Origin: an uncultured Eubacteriales bacterium
GTDB taxonomy: Bacteria; Bacillota; Clostridia; Christensenellales; Aristaeellaceae
Length of the DNA stretch: 64,000 bases
NCBI GenBank assembly: GCA_902764875.1
Contig: CACWXP010000010.1
Span: 1 to 64,000 of the forward strand
Reading direction: 5' to 3'
A program made the translations under genes and the position numbers. Numbering within the stretch: the first letter of the stretch is position 1; every line of letters begins with the position of its first letter. The notes beneath the pieces are model-generated. The model was not told the DNA's origin. It saw only the letters and a list, made by a program, of their open reading frames with translations, and made no database searches. This document shows positions 53,183-60,954 of this stretch, one piece after another.

Positions 53183-54703
53183 ATTCTGAACGCTGTTTCG
53201 TCCTATATTTTTTCCGCGTCCCGCGCTTTCGGGGACAAAGCGGCTTATATTGATCCAACCCGGACGGTCTCCTTTCGGGAGGCGTATAACCTGTCCCGGC
53301 GGGTGGCCGCGCATCTGATCCGCCGGGGATTCCGGGGGAAAAGGATCTTTGTGTTGGGGGAGCGGTCCGCGCTGACGCCGGTGGTGTATCTCGGCGTGGC
53401 CCGGGCAGGCGGATGCTATATCCCGATCGATGCCACGCTGAACCCGGAGCGGATCCGGCAGATCATGGACTTTGTCAAGGACGCGCCGATGATCGCTTTC
53501 CGCTCCCTGACCGGCATCCTGGACGGGGTGCAGTTTGAGGGGGAGCGGATGATCGCGGAAGACCTGCTCGAAAACGCGTGCGGGGAAGATGTGGAAGCGG
53601 CGGAGAACGAAATCATCGTGACGCAGCCGCTGTATATCATCTTCACCTCCGGCTCCACGGGGAAGCCGAAAGGCATCATCACCTCCCATGCGTCCCTGAT
53701 GAACTACGTCGAAGCGGTGAACGAAGTCCTGGACCTGAAGGAAGACGACGTGCTGGGCAACCAGTCGCCCCTGGACTACATCGCGTCGATCCGGGATATC
53801 TACCTGCCGCTGCTGACCGGGGCGTCCACGGTGATCATTCCGAAGAATCAGTTCTCCATGATGCCGGAACTGCTGAAAACGCTGAACGAGCAACGGATCA
53901 CGGTGCTCTGCTGGAGCGCGTCCGGGATGGAACTGTGCAGCAAGCTGCACCTGTTTGAGGCCGGAAAACCGGAATACGTGCGGAAGGTGCTGTTTTCCGG
54001 ATCCGTGCTGCCCGGACGGGTGCTCTCGGAATGGCAGGCGCACCTGCCGCAGGCGGAATTCATCAACCAGTACGGCCCCACGGAAACGACGGCTTCCTGC
54101 ACCTACTATGTGGTCCGGGAAAAGGCAAATGAGGATACGGTGCTGCCCATCGGCAGGCCCTACCGGAATTACGGCATCATCCTCCTGAACGAGGACGGCA
54201 CGGCCACAGAGCCGGGAGAAACCGGCGAGATCTGCGTTTCCGGCATCGGCGTGACCCTGGGGTACTTCGGCAATCCGGAAATGACCGCGAAATGCTACAT
54301 TCAGAATCCGCTGAACGATAAGTATCCGGAGATTCTCTACAAAACCGGCGACTACGGCCGCTATGATGAAAACGGGGAGCTGCTCTTCTGCGGTCGGAAG
54401 GACCGGCTGATCAAGCTGATGGGCCACCGCGTGGAGCTGGAGGAGATCGAGCGGATCGCCGGCAAAGCCCCGGGCGTCGAGGCCTGCGCCTGCGCCTTTG
54501 ACGAAAAGACTGAAACCCTGTTCCTGGTCTACACCGGCGAAGCCGAAACCAAGCAGGTGGTGCTGTACCTGCGCCAGACCCTCCCGTCCTTCATGGTCCC
54601 CCGCAGAGTCAAAAAGCTCGAGGCCCTCCCAACCCTCCCCAACGGCAAGATCGACTACATTTCACTTTGCAACTCAAAAGGAGAACAAGAATGGAAAAAC
54701 TGA
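53183..54703 (+). CDS. DltA-like adenylation enzyme (amino-acid/acyl activating), non-canonical start
   Basis: The family N-terminus (LNAVSSYIFSASRAFGDKAAY) is coded from about 53183, behind GGAG at 53170-53173, but the in-frame codons there are ATT (53183) and CTG (53186); the first standard start, GTG 53303, would remove about 40 conserved residues. Motifs are all present: IIFTSGSTGKPKGIITSH (A3), FINQYGPTETTASCT (A5), TGEICVSGIGVTLGYF, YKTGDYGRYDENGELLFCGR (A7/A8) and LPNGKIDY with the A10 lysine. It forms an acyl- or aminoacyl-adenylate and loads the carrier protein encoded directly downstream. The substrate is unknown; DltA-like order argues for an amino acid. Confidence 0.85.
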   Translation: MLNAVSSYIFSASRAFGDKAAYIDPTRTVSFREAYNLSRRVAAHLIRRGFRGKRIFVLGERSALTPVVYLGVARAGGCYIPIDATLNPERIRQIMDFVKDAPMIAFRSLTGILDGVQFEGERMIAEDLLENACGEDVEAAENEIIVTQPLYIIFTSGSTGKPKGIITSHASLMNYVEAVNEVLDLKEDDVLGNQSPLDYIASIRDIYLPLLTGASTVIIPKNQFSMMPELLKTLNEQRITVLCWSASGMELCSKLHLFEAGKPEYVRKVLFSGSVLPGRVLSEWQAHLPQAEFINQYGPTETTASCTYYVVREKANEDTVLPIGRPYRNYGIILLNEDGTATEPGETGEICVSGIGVTLGYFGNPEMTAKCYIQNPLNDKYPEILYKTGDYGRYDENGELLFCGRKDRLIKLMGHRVELEEIERIAGKAPGVEACACAFDEKTETLFLVYTGEAETKQVVLYLRQTLPSFMVPRRVKKLEALPTLPNGKIDYISLCNSKGEQEWKN

Positions 54704-54921
54704 CAGGCATTCTGGAAGAGTTACGCCCGGACGTGGACTTCGCGGCGGAGAAGCAGCTGATTTCCGACGGCATTCTGGACTCGCTGGACATCCTGACGCT
54801 GGTGGACGAAATCAACGCGGCCTTCGACATCGACGTGAAGCCGAAATACCTGACGGCGGAAAACTTCAATTCCGTGGAATCCATGTGGCAGCTGATCGAG
54901 CAGCTGCAGGCAGAGGGCTGA
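54691..54921 (+). CDS. Carrier protein (DltC/PCP-like)
   Basis: 76 residues from ATG 54691, AAAGGAG upstream, overlapping the end of the adenylation gene by 13 bases. GILDSLDILTLVDEINAAFDIDV contains the phosphopantetheine Ser31 in a perfect DSL motif. Short size and position make it the thiolation partner of the adenylation enzyme and the carrier on which the following decarboxylase may act. Confidence 0.92.
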   Translation: MEKLTGILEELRPDVDFAAEKQLISDGILDSLDILTLVDEINAAFDIDVKPKYLTAENFNSVESMWQLIEQLQAEG

Positions 54922-54926
54922 CGGCC

Positions 54927-56123
54927 ATGACGGTTGACACGCTGAAGGAGATCGCCGGAAAAATCGCCACACCCGCGTATGTCTTTGACGAAAGCGAGTT
55001 CGCGGAGCGGGCGAAAGGCGCGAAGGAACAGCTGGGCCCGGAGATCGGGATATGCTATTCCATGAAGGCGAACCCTTTCCTGACCTGCAAAAGCTTCGAT
55101 CCCTGCGCGCTGTTTGAAAAACTCGAAGTGTGCTCTCCGGGAGAATTGCATATCTGCATGCACCACGGGATTCCGGCGGACCGGATCCTCTTTTCCGGCC
55201 TGAACAAAAACGCCCGGGAGATCGAAGAAGCCTGGAACGCGGGGGTTCGGCTGTTCACGGCGGAAAGCCGGAATCAGCTGAAAGCCCTGGATGAAACCGG
55301 CCGAAAGAAAAACGATCCCCTGCAGGTGCTGATCCGGATCGCGGCGGATTCCCAGTTCGGCATGGACGAGGCGGAGGTGCTGGACGCGATCCGGAACCGG
55401 AAAGCAACACCCTTCATCCGGATCTGCGGCGTGCATTACTTCACCGGCACCCAGAAGCGAAACAGCAGCATCATTCAGAAGGAACTGGCATACCTGAAGG
55501 ATTTCTGCCACAGAACGGAAGCGGAGCTGGGCTTCCGGATCGAGAACGTGGAATACGGCCCGGGGCTGAACGTCGACTATTTCGAGGAAAAAGCGAACAG
55601 TGCGACAGACCTGGAAGAAATCGTTCCGTCCCTGCAGGAGCTGGCCTCCGTCACAAAGGTGACCGTTGAGATGGGCCGTTGGTTCGCGGCAACCTGTGGG
55701 TTCTACTTCACAAAAGTCGTGGACTGCAAGCAGAACGGCGGAATCAACTACGCCGTGGCCGACGGCGGCATGAACCAGCTGCACTACGACGGCCAGATCC
55801 GGAGCATGAAAGTGCCGATGCACGCGCATCTTTCCTTCGGAGACTCTGACTGCGGCGAGGAAGCCAAATGGACCGTTTGCGGCAGCATCTGCTCCACGGC
55901 GGATATCATCTGCCGGGATGCTGCTTTCCAAAACCTGAAGGAAAACGACATCCTGGTTTTCCTGAACTGCGGCGCCTATTCCTTCATGGAATCCAGCTCT
56001 ACCTTCCTTTCCCGCGAAATGCCCCAGATCTGGGCCCGGCGGAAAGACGGTACCCTGGAGCTCCTCCGGGACTTCATTCTCACAGAGAAACTCAACTGGA
56101 TCACTGGGGTCAGGTACGCCTGA
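54927..56123 (+). CDS. Fold-type III PLP-dependent decarboxylase (LysA/BtrK-like)
   Basis: 398 residues from ATG 54927, 5 bases after the carrier gene; the same frame is open upstream to 54498 but that is inside other genes. PAYVFDESEFAERAKGAKEQL and CYSMKANPFL (PLP Lys47) open the alanine-racemase-fold barrel; FSGLNKNAREIEEAW, GVHYFTGTQKRN (His) and VEYGPGLNVDY (phosphate loop) follow; VCGSICSTADII carries the second-domain Cys. The family includes diaminopimelate decarboxylase and BtrK, which decarboxylates a carrier-bound amino acid in butirosin synthesis. Being next to an adenylation/carrier pair, an ACP-bound substrate is likely. The last residues, ITGVRYA, come from element D. Confidence 0.88.
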   Translation: MTVDTLKEIAGKIATPAYVFDESEFAERAKGAKEQLGPEIGICYSMKANPFLTCKSFDPCALFEKLEVCSPGELHICMHHGIPADRILFSGLNKNAREIEEAWNAGVRLFTAESRNQLKALDETGRKKNDPLQVLIRIAADSQFGMDEAEVLDAIRNRKATPFIRICGVHYFTGTQKRNSSIIQKELAYLKDFCHRTEAELGFRIENVEYGPGLNVDYFEEKANSATDLEEIVPSLQELASVTKVTVEMGRWFAATCGFYFTKVVDCKQNGGINYAVADGGMNQLHYDGQIRSMKVPMHAHLSFGDSDCGEEAKWTVCGSICSTADIICRDAAFQNLKENDILVFLNCGAYSFMESSSTFLSREMPQIWARRKDGTLELLRDFILTEKLNWITGVRYA

Positions 56124-56127
56124 TCCA
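56098..56127 (+). repeat. 30-bp palindromic element, copy D
   Basis: GGATCA (56098-56103) and TGATCC (56121-56126) arms, CTGGGGTCAGGTACGCC centre. It supplies the final WITGVRYA codons and the TGA of the decarboxylase gene. The inner TCAGG TACG CCTGA can form a competing small hairpin. Confidence 0.8.
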
Positions 56128-56160
56128 TTTCAAAACCAACATAGAAGGGGAGGCAAACCT

Positions 56161-57219
56161 ATGAGCTTCAACAAAACCATCCAAATCGGCAGCAAAACCA
56201 TCGGCCCGGACCATCCGACTTACTTTATCGCCGAAATCGGCGGCAACTTCGACGGCAGCAAGGAGAAGGCCAAGCGCCTGATCGACGCCGCCAAGGAGGC
56301 CGGCGCGGACTGCGCGAAATTCCAGACCTTCACGGCGGAAACCATCGTGTCCGAGGGCGGCTTCAGCAAGATGGAGCTCCACGGGGTGCACGGCAGCTGG
56401 GGCCGGACGGTGTCCGAGGTCTTCAAGGACGTGGAATTCCCCATGGAATGGCACCAGGAGATCGCCGACTATTGCCGGGCCGTGGGCATCGATTTTTCCA
56501 CCTCCCCGTATTTTAAGGAGGCCGTGGACCTGTGCGCCGACATGAGGGTGCCCTTCATCAAAATCGGCAGCGGGGAGATCACCTGGCTGGAAATGCTGGA
56601 CTACACCGCCCGCAAGGGCATTCCGGTGATGCTGGCCACCGGCGACGCCACCATGAGCGAAATCGACGAAGCCGTGCGGACCATCGAAGCAACCGGCAAC
56701 AAGGACCTGGTGCTGATGCAGTGCATCACGAACTATCCCTCGAAGATCGACAGCGCCAACGTCAACGTGCTGAAAACCTACCAGAGCGCCTTCGACTGCC
56801 TGACCGGCTATTCGGATCACAGCCCGGGCCATGTGGTAGCCCTGGCCTCCGTGGTCCTCGGCGCCCGGGTGATCGAGAAGCATTTCACCCTGAACAAGCA
56901 CGACAGCGGCCCGGATCATCCCCACTCCATGGAGCCGGACGAGTTCAGATTCATGGTGGACAGCATCCGGGAAGCGGAGCGGGCCATGGGCAGCACCCGG
57001 AAAGAGGTCGTGGCGGAGGAAAGCGAGACCGTTTACGTCCAGCGCCGCTGCCTCTACGCGAAGCGGGACCTGAAGAAGGGCCAGATTCTCACCGCCGAAG
57101 ACCTGGACGTGCTGCGCCCCGCCCTGGGCATTCCGCCGAAATTCCGGGAAACCATCATCGGCAAAACCGTCAACAAGGACATTCCGGCCCGGGATCCGAT
57201 CTTCTGGGAAGACCTGTAA
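56161..57219 (+). CDS. neuB: NeuB-family nonulosonate synthase, copy 1
   Basis: 352 residues, ATG after GGGGAGG. TIM-barrel motifs: YFIAEIGGNFDGSKEKAKRLI (Glu), DCAKFQTFTAETIV (Lys), PFIKIGSGEITWLEML, NYPSKIDSANV (Asn), GYSDHSPGHVVALASVVLGARVIEKHFTL (two His). The C-terminal SAF antifreeze-like domain has YVQRRCLYAKRDLKKGQIL with Arg, and IIGKTVNKDIPARDPI. It condenses phosphoenolpyruvate with a six-carbon amino sugar to give a nine-carbon acid such as sialic or legionaminic acid. It is distinct from the second synthase at 59820. Confidence 0.9.
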   Translation: MSFNKTIQIGSKTIGPDHPTYFIAEIGGNFDGSKEKAKRLIDAAKEAGADCAKFQTFTAETIVSEGGFSKMELHGVHGSWGRTVSEVFKDVEFPMEWHQEIADYCRAVGIDFSTSPYFKEAVDLCADMRVPFIKIGSGEITWLEMLDYTARKGIPVMLATGDATMSEIDEAVRTIEATGNKDLVLMQCITNYPSKIDSANVNVLKTYQSAFDCLTGYSDHSPGHVVALASVVLGARVIEKHFTLNKHDSGPDHPHSMEPDEFRFMVDSIREAERAMGSTRKEVVAEESETVYVQRRCLYAKRDLKKGQILTAEDLDVLRPALGIPPKFRETIIGKTVNKDIPARDPIFWEDL

Positions 57220-57233
57220 GCGGAGAAAATCAA

Positions 57234-57824
57234 ATGATCACAGACAGAGAAACCATCATGGCGATCGTGGACAACGACTGCCTGACCAATTCCGATGCGG
57301 GAATCCTCTTGGAGGGCGACGGCTTTTTCCGCTTCCAGAAAGCCGTGGAGCTCTACCAGAGGGGACGGATCGCGAGGATCGTCTTTAGCGGCAACATCGT
57401 CGACAAGGACTACGGCAGCTTCCCCTACGAAGAAGTGAGCCCCTACATCCTGAAGGCCGGCGTGCCGGAATGCGACCTGATCCACGAGGACGTATCCACC
57501 AACACCCGCGAGCAGGCGGTCCAGGTCGTGAAAATGGCCATGGAAAAAGGCTGGAAAAAGCTGGCCCTGATCGCCAGCCACGAGCACCAGTACCGCGCCT
57601 ACCTGACCTTCCTGCGCGAAGTGCTGGACACCAAATCCGGCATCATCCTCTACAACGCCCCCGTCCGGAACCTGAACTGGTTCATCGACAGCGGCTGGGG
57701 CATCCGCTTCGAGCGCCTGTCGGACGAATTCGACCGGATCGAAAAATACTCGGCCATGGGCCACCTGGCCACGGCGCAGGAAGTCGTCGAATACCAAAAA
57801 TGGAAGGAATCGCTGCTGGTATGA
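57234..57824 (+). CDS. YdcF/DUF218-like protein
   Basis: 196 residues from ATG 57234 (CGGAGAAAATC upstream; the long frame beginning at 56532 is a shadow of the NeuB gene). LEGDGFFRFQKAVELYQRGRIARIVFSGN is the DUF218 N-terminal pattern with the acidic and RxxxAxxLY elements, followed by VSPYILKAGVPECDLIHEDVSTNTREQAVQVVKMAMEKGWKKLALIAS and HEHQYRAYLTF. DUF218 proteins include SanA/YdcF; their chemistry is not settled, with envelope or nucleotide-sugar associated roles proposed. No membrane segment is present. It overlaps the next gene by ATGA. Confidence 0.78.
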   Translation: MITDRETIMAIVDNDCLTNSDAGILLEGDGFFRFQKAVELYQRGRIARIVFSGNIVDKDYGSFPYEEVSPYILKAGVPECDLIHEDVSTNTREQAVQVVKMAMEKGWKKLALIASHEHQYRAYLTFLREVLDTKSGIILYNAPVRNLNWFIDSGWGIRFERLSDEFDRIEKYSAMGHLATAQEVVEYQKWKESLLV

Positions 57825-58402
57825 GCATCCAAAAGATCGGCCCGGAGGGACTGAAGAACATCCAGGCCCTGAACCTGAGAATCCCCGAAAAAATCCCGGA
57901 AATCCCCTTCAAGGAAGAAGAATTAAAATCCAAAGAAAACGACTACATCCTGGTCTTCGGAACAAGCGTTTTCAACGACGGCGCCCCGGTAACCATCCGG
58001 AACCTGAAAAAGCGCTTCGGCAAGGACCCGGAAATCTCCGAGCCCTGCTTTTACAACCAGGACTGGTACGACAAGGAACATTTCATCGATATCCCCATGG
58101 AGGACGGCTGGTTTCTGATCCGCAAAGCCGTCTATGAGGACAGCCGCGCCGTCCAGCCGACGGAGCTTCTGCAGACCCACACCTTCCCGTCTGCCATCAA
58201 ATGCACCTATGCCTTCTTCACCGCCTGGTACGTGCTGCAAACCCGTCTCTGGGAGCACGACTTCGTCTGGTGCTGCGACACGGACCACAACTGCGACCGG
58301 ATCTACGTCGGCAAATACCATGACATCGACGGCGTAAACAAAAACGGCTTCAGCATCCACCGCCACCTGGCCCTGCGCCCCTGCTACGGCTGCATCGATT
58401 AA
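57821..58402 (+). CDS. Unknown 193-aa protein in the nonulosonate module
   Basis: It starts in an ATGA overlap with the DUF218-like gene. The 193-residue product is soluble, with a middle Asn/Asp/Cys-rich stretch: YILVFGTSVFNDGAPVTIR, CFYNQDWYDKEHFIDIP, DGWFLIRKAVYEDSRAV, and FVWCCDTDHNCDRIYVGKYHDIDG. I recognise no family. The DTDHNCDRIYVG acidic/His cluster could bind a metal. Tight spacing on both sides argues for a function in the same pathway. Confidence 0.75.
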   Translation: MSIQKIGPEGLKNIQALNLRIPEKIPEIPFKEEELKSKENDYILVFGTSVFNDGAPVTIRNLKKRFGKDPEISEPCFYNQDWYDKEHFIDIPMEDGWFLIRKAVYEDSRAVQPTELLQTHTFPSAIKCTYAFFTAWYVLQTRLWEHDFVWCCDTDHNCDRIYVGKYHDIDGVNKNGFSIHRHLALRPCYGCID

Positions 58403-58415
58403 TAGGAAAGAAATC

Positions 58416-59810
58416 ATGAGAGACGAAACAAGGGCCCTCCTTGCCCTGATCGACTACCGCATGGAAGACGCGGCGGGCAACCTGCAATACGGCTTGTCCC
58501 GGCTGTTCCTGCACGATACCCTGTACGGTAAAAAGGCGGTGACCCGCGCAATTGCCGGGCTCCTTACCCCGGTGCTCTGGCTCCTTTCAAAAGCGAAAAA
58601 CCGCGCTGTGAAAAAGGCAGACCCTCGCCTGGCTTTCTCCAACACCTTCCTGCTGAGCTCACGCTACGCAAAAACGCGCGAAGCGACGGAAAAAGCAACC
58701 GGCTGCACCGCGATCCTGACCTTCACAGATCTGCTGAAGCGGGAAAACCCGGACCAGCAGATCAACCTGAAAGTGTCCTTGAAGCCGGAAAAACAGAACG
58801 TCAGACCGATTTATTTCCGGGGCGCGGGGATCATCGGCGGGAAACTGCAGAAAGCCGTGATCCGATACTGCGAGCTGAAATTTGCCGCAAAGGAAAAGAA
58901 CGAAGCAGAAACCGAAAAAGCGCTGAAAAACCTGGAAAAAGCCTACACAAAACAGCTCAGCCGCGTGACGGACTGTCTGCGCCGGGAAGGATGCGCACTG
59001 TATCTGACGGTGAATCAGTATAACATGCGGGATCTGCTGATCATTCACGCCTGCCACGAACTCGGAATCAGAACCTTCCAGCAGGAGCACCACGCCACCC
59101 AGTTCAACCGGGAAGTATACGACGAAAACCATCCAGTCACGCGCCTGTCCTTCGTCGGCGAATACGGCTTCTGGAGCAAATCGGAGCAGCTGTTCCATGA
59201 AAAGGTGTACCATTACGAAAGTTTCTTCTACCGGCCGGAGGAGATCCGCTTCCGGGTGACGGGCAATCCCGAAATGAACCGGGAAGACGCGGAAAAAACG
59301 CGCCGTCAGTACCCGCCGGAGCGAAAGCTGACGCTGATGCTGGCCTCGATGCAGGATTACGAGCTGGAAGGGAAAAGGGACGCCTACGAACAGTGGCGCA
59401 TGGACATTTTCCGGGGCCTGAAGGAGCTGGCCGAAAATCAACAGATCATCATCAACATCCGATATACGCCGAACAAGGAACTGGACCTGCGCGAAAAAGA
59501 GGCCCCGATCCTGAAAGCATTCGGCTTCCGGATCTCCGAATCCGTTCCGGCTAATCTGATGGAAGATCTGTGCTCCAGTGTAGCCATCATGAGCTCCACC
59601 TCCTCGGTCCTTTCCACCGCCCGCCTCTTCGGAAAAATGGTTTTCCGTGTGGAGGACTGGGAACCCGAATACAGCTATGTCCATGTGGACGATGAAGTCC
59701 ACGAAGTCAAACCGGAAGATATTCCGGACATCCTTATCCCCGAAGGGCTTGAAAAAACCGTCCCCGAAATCGACCCCGAAGGTATCTTCGACATCAACCG
59801 GATCAAGTGA
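58416..59810 (+). CDS. Putative GT-B-like carbohydrate transferase, unknown family
   Basis: 464 residues, ATG 58416. The N-terminal ~130 residues include a hydrophobic patch (IAGLLTPVLWLLSKAK) and a basic segment, compatible with monotopic membrane contact. Then come CALYLTVNQYNMRDLLIIHACHELGIRTFQQEHHATQFNRE, in which the QEHHA motif recalls capsule GT-B enzymes of the KpsS/LipB or CDP-glycerol type, LSFVGEYGFWSKSEQLF, and the donor half VTGNPEMNREDAE, LMLASMQDYEL, IINIRYTPNKELDLREKE, with MSSTSSVLSTARLFGKMVFRV as the nucleotide loop. It could be the transferase using the CMP-nonulosonate made by its neighbours. Confidence 0.65.
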   Translation: MRDETRALLALIDYRMEDAAGNLQYGLSRLFLHDTLYGKKAVTRAIAGLLTPVLWLLSKAKNRAVKKADPRLAFSNTFLLSSRYAKTREATEKATGCTAILTFTDLLKRENPDQQINLKVSLKPEKQNVRPIYFRGAGIIGGKLQKAVIRYCELKFAAKEKNEAETEKALKNLEKAYTKQLSRVTDCLRREGCALYLTVNQYNMRDLLIIHACHELGIRTFQQEHHATQFNREVYDENHPVTRLSFVGEYGFWSKSEQLFHEKVYHYESFFYRPEEIRFRVTGNPEMNREDAEKTRRQYPPERKLTLMLASMQDYELEGKRDAYEQWRMDIFRGLKELAENQQIIINIRYTPNKELDLREKEAPILKAFGFRISESVPANLMEDLCSSVAIMSSTSSVLSTARLFGKMVFRVEDWEPEYSYVHVDDEVHEVKPEDIPDILIPEGLEKTVPEIDPEGIFDINRIK

Positions 59811-59819
59811 GGTTAAACC

Positions 59820-60893
59820 ATGTATACAAACTTCGAAATAGGCCCCATCAAAATCGGCGCCGGCGCAGAACCCCTCGTCATTCCCGAAATGGGCATCAAC
59901 CACGAAGGTTCCCTGACCACGGCCAAACTGATCGTCGATGCGGCGGCCCGGGCCGGGGCGAAAATCATCAAACACCAGACCCACGTCGTCGAAGACGAAA
60001 TGAGCCACGCGGCGAAAAAGGTCGTCCCCGGCAACACGAATGTCTCCATCTACGAAGTGATGGAGCGCTGCGCCCTGAGCGAAGAGGAAGAATTCGAGCT
60101 CAAAAACTACGTCGAATCCAAAGGCCTTGTCTTCCTGAGCACGCCCTTCAGCCGCGCGGCGGCGGACCGCCTGGAGCGCTTCGGCGTCCTGGCCTATAAA
60201 ATCGGCAGCGGCGAGCTGAACAACTACCCCCTCATCAAACACATCGCCTCCTTCGGAAAGCCGATGATCGTCTCCACCGGCATGAACGACATCCCGGCGA
60301 TCCGAAAAACCGTCGACATCCTGGAAGAGGCGAAAGTGCCCTACGCCCTGATGCACACGACCAACCTCTACCCGACGGACCCGAAGCTGGTCCGCCTCGG
60401 CGCCATGCAGGAAATGCTGCAGGCCTTCCCGGGCGTGCCCGTGGGCCTCAGCGACCACACCCTGACCAACACCGCCTGCATCGCGGCCATGGCCCTGGGC
60501 GCCGCGGCGGTAGAGCGCCATTTCATCGACAAAATAGATCGCCCCGGCCCGGACGTGGTCTGCTCCATGGACGAGGCGCAGTGCGCCGCCCTGATTCAGG
60601 CGGCAAAGGATATTCCCCAAATGCTTGGCGGCAAAAAGGAAGCCGCAAAAGAGGAGCAGGTGACCATCGACTTCGCCTTCGCGACCGTGGTCACGATCCA
60701 GCCTGTCAAAGCCGGCGAACCCTTCACCCGGGAAAATCTCTGGGTGAAACGCCCCGGCAAGGACGGCATTCTGGCAGAGGAATATGAAGGGATTCTCGGG
60801 AATACAGCGGCCCGGGATATTGAAAACGATACTCAGCTTACCTGGGATATGATTGCACCAATGGGGACAGACCCCAATGGCACAATCCCTTGA
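59820..60893 (+). CDS. neuB: NeuB/LegI-family nonulosonate synthase, copy 2
   Basis: 357 residues, ATG 59820. [24 protein letters not shown] (Glu), [14 protein letters not shown] (Lys), [44 protein letters not shown] (Asn), [28 protein letters not shown] (His pair). The SAF domain reads [18 protein letters not shown] and lacks the Arg-Arg/Arg-Ser present in copy 1, a variant I believe occurs in a legionaminate-type subfamily. The last residues [10 protein letters not shown] are coded by the repeat at 60855-60886, so the original C-terminus was shorter. Confidence 0.9.
   Translation: MYTNFEIGPIKIGAGAEPLVIPEMGINHEGSLTTAKLIVDAAARAGAKIIKHQTHVVEDEMSHAAKKVVPGNTNVSIYEVMERCALSEEEEFELKNYVESKGLVFLSTPFSRAAADRLERFGVLAYKIGSGELNNYPLIKHIASFGKPMIVSTGMNDIPAIRKTVDILEEAKVPYALMHTTNLYPTDPKLVRLGAMQEMLQAFPGVPVGLSDHTLTNTACIAAMALGAAAVERHFIDKIDRPGPDVVCSMDEAQCAALIQAAKDIPQMLGGKKEAAKEEQVTIDFAFATVVTIQPVKAGEPFTRENLWVKRPGKDGILAEEYEGILGNTAARDIENDTQLTWDMIAPMGTDPNGTIP
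60855..60886 (+). repeat. 32-bp GGGGACAGACCCC-type palindromic repeat, copy 1
   Basis: The sequence is GCACCAATGGGGACAGACCC then CAATGGCACAAT, with near-complementary ends CCAATGGGG and CCCCAATGG around ACAGA. It is fused to the end of the NeuB-like gene, coding [11 protein letters not shown]. Confidence 0.85.
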
Positions 60894-60897
60894 CCGC

Positions 60898-60929
60898 GCA
60901 CCAATAGGGACAGACCCCAATGGGACAAT
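60898..60929 (+). repeat. 32-bp GGGGACAGACCCC-type palindromic repeat, copy 2
   Basis: It differs from copy 1 by single bases at two positions (ATAGGGACAG, ATGGGACAAT) and lies 11 bp downstream in the same orientation. It occupies the spacer between the synthase and the NeuC-like gene and pushes the true start of the latter to 60955. Confidence 0.85.
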
Positions 60930-60954
60930 TCTACAACCGGATTGGACGAATCGA

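Noticed and set aside
54609..55931. Minus-strand open frame of 440 codons
   Set aside because: It lies opposite the carrier-protein and PLP decarboxylase genes, both with intact motifs.
56532..57233. Upstream extension of the DUF218-like frame
   Set aside because: It overlaps the NeuB gene in another frame, is Arg/Gly/Pro-rich, and ATG 57234 has a proper ribosome site.
60853..60954. Upstream extension of the NeuC-like protein
   Set aside because: It translates only the two GGGGACAGACCCC repeats and their spacer; the family start is MKKILFITGTRADYG at 60955.
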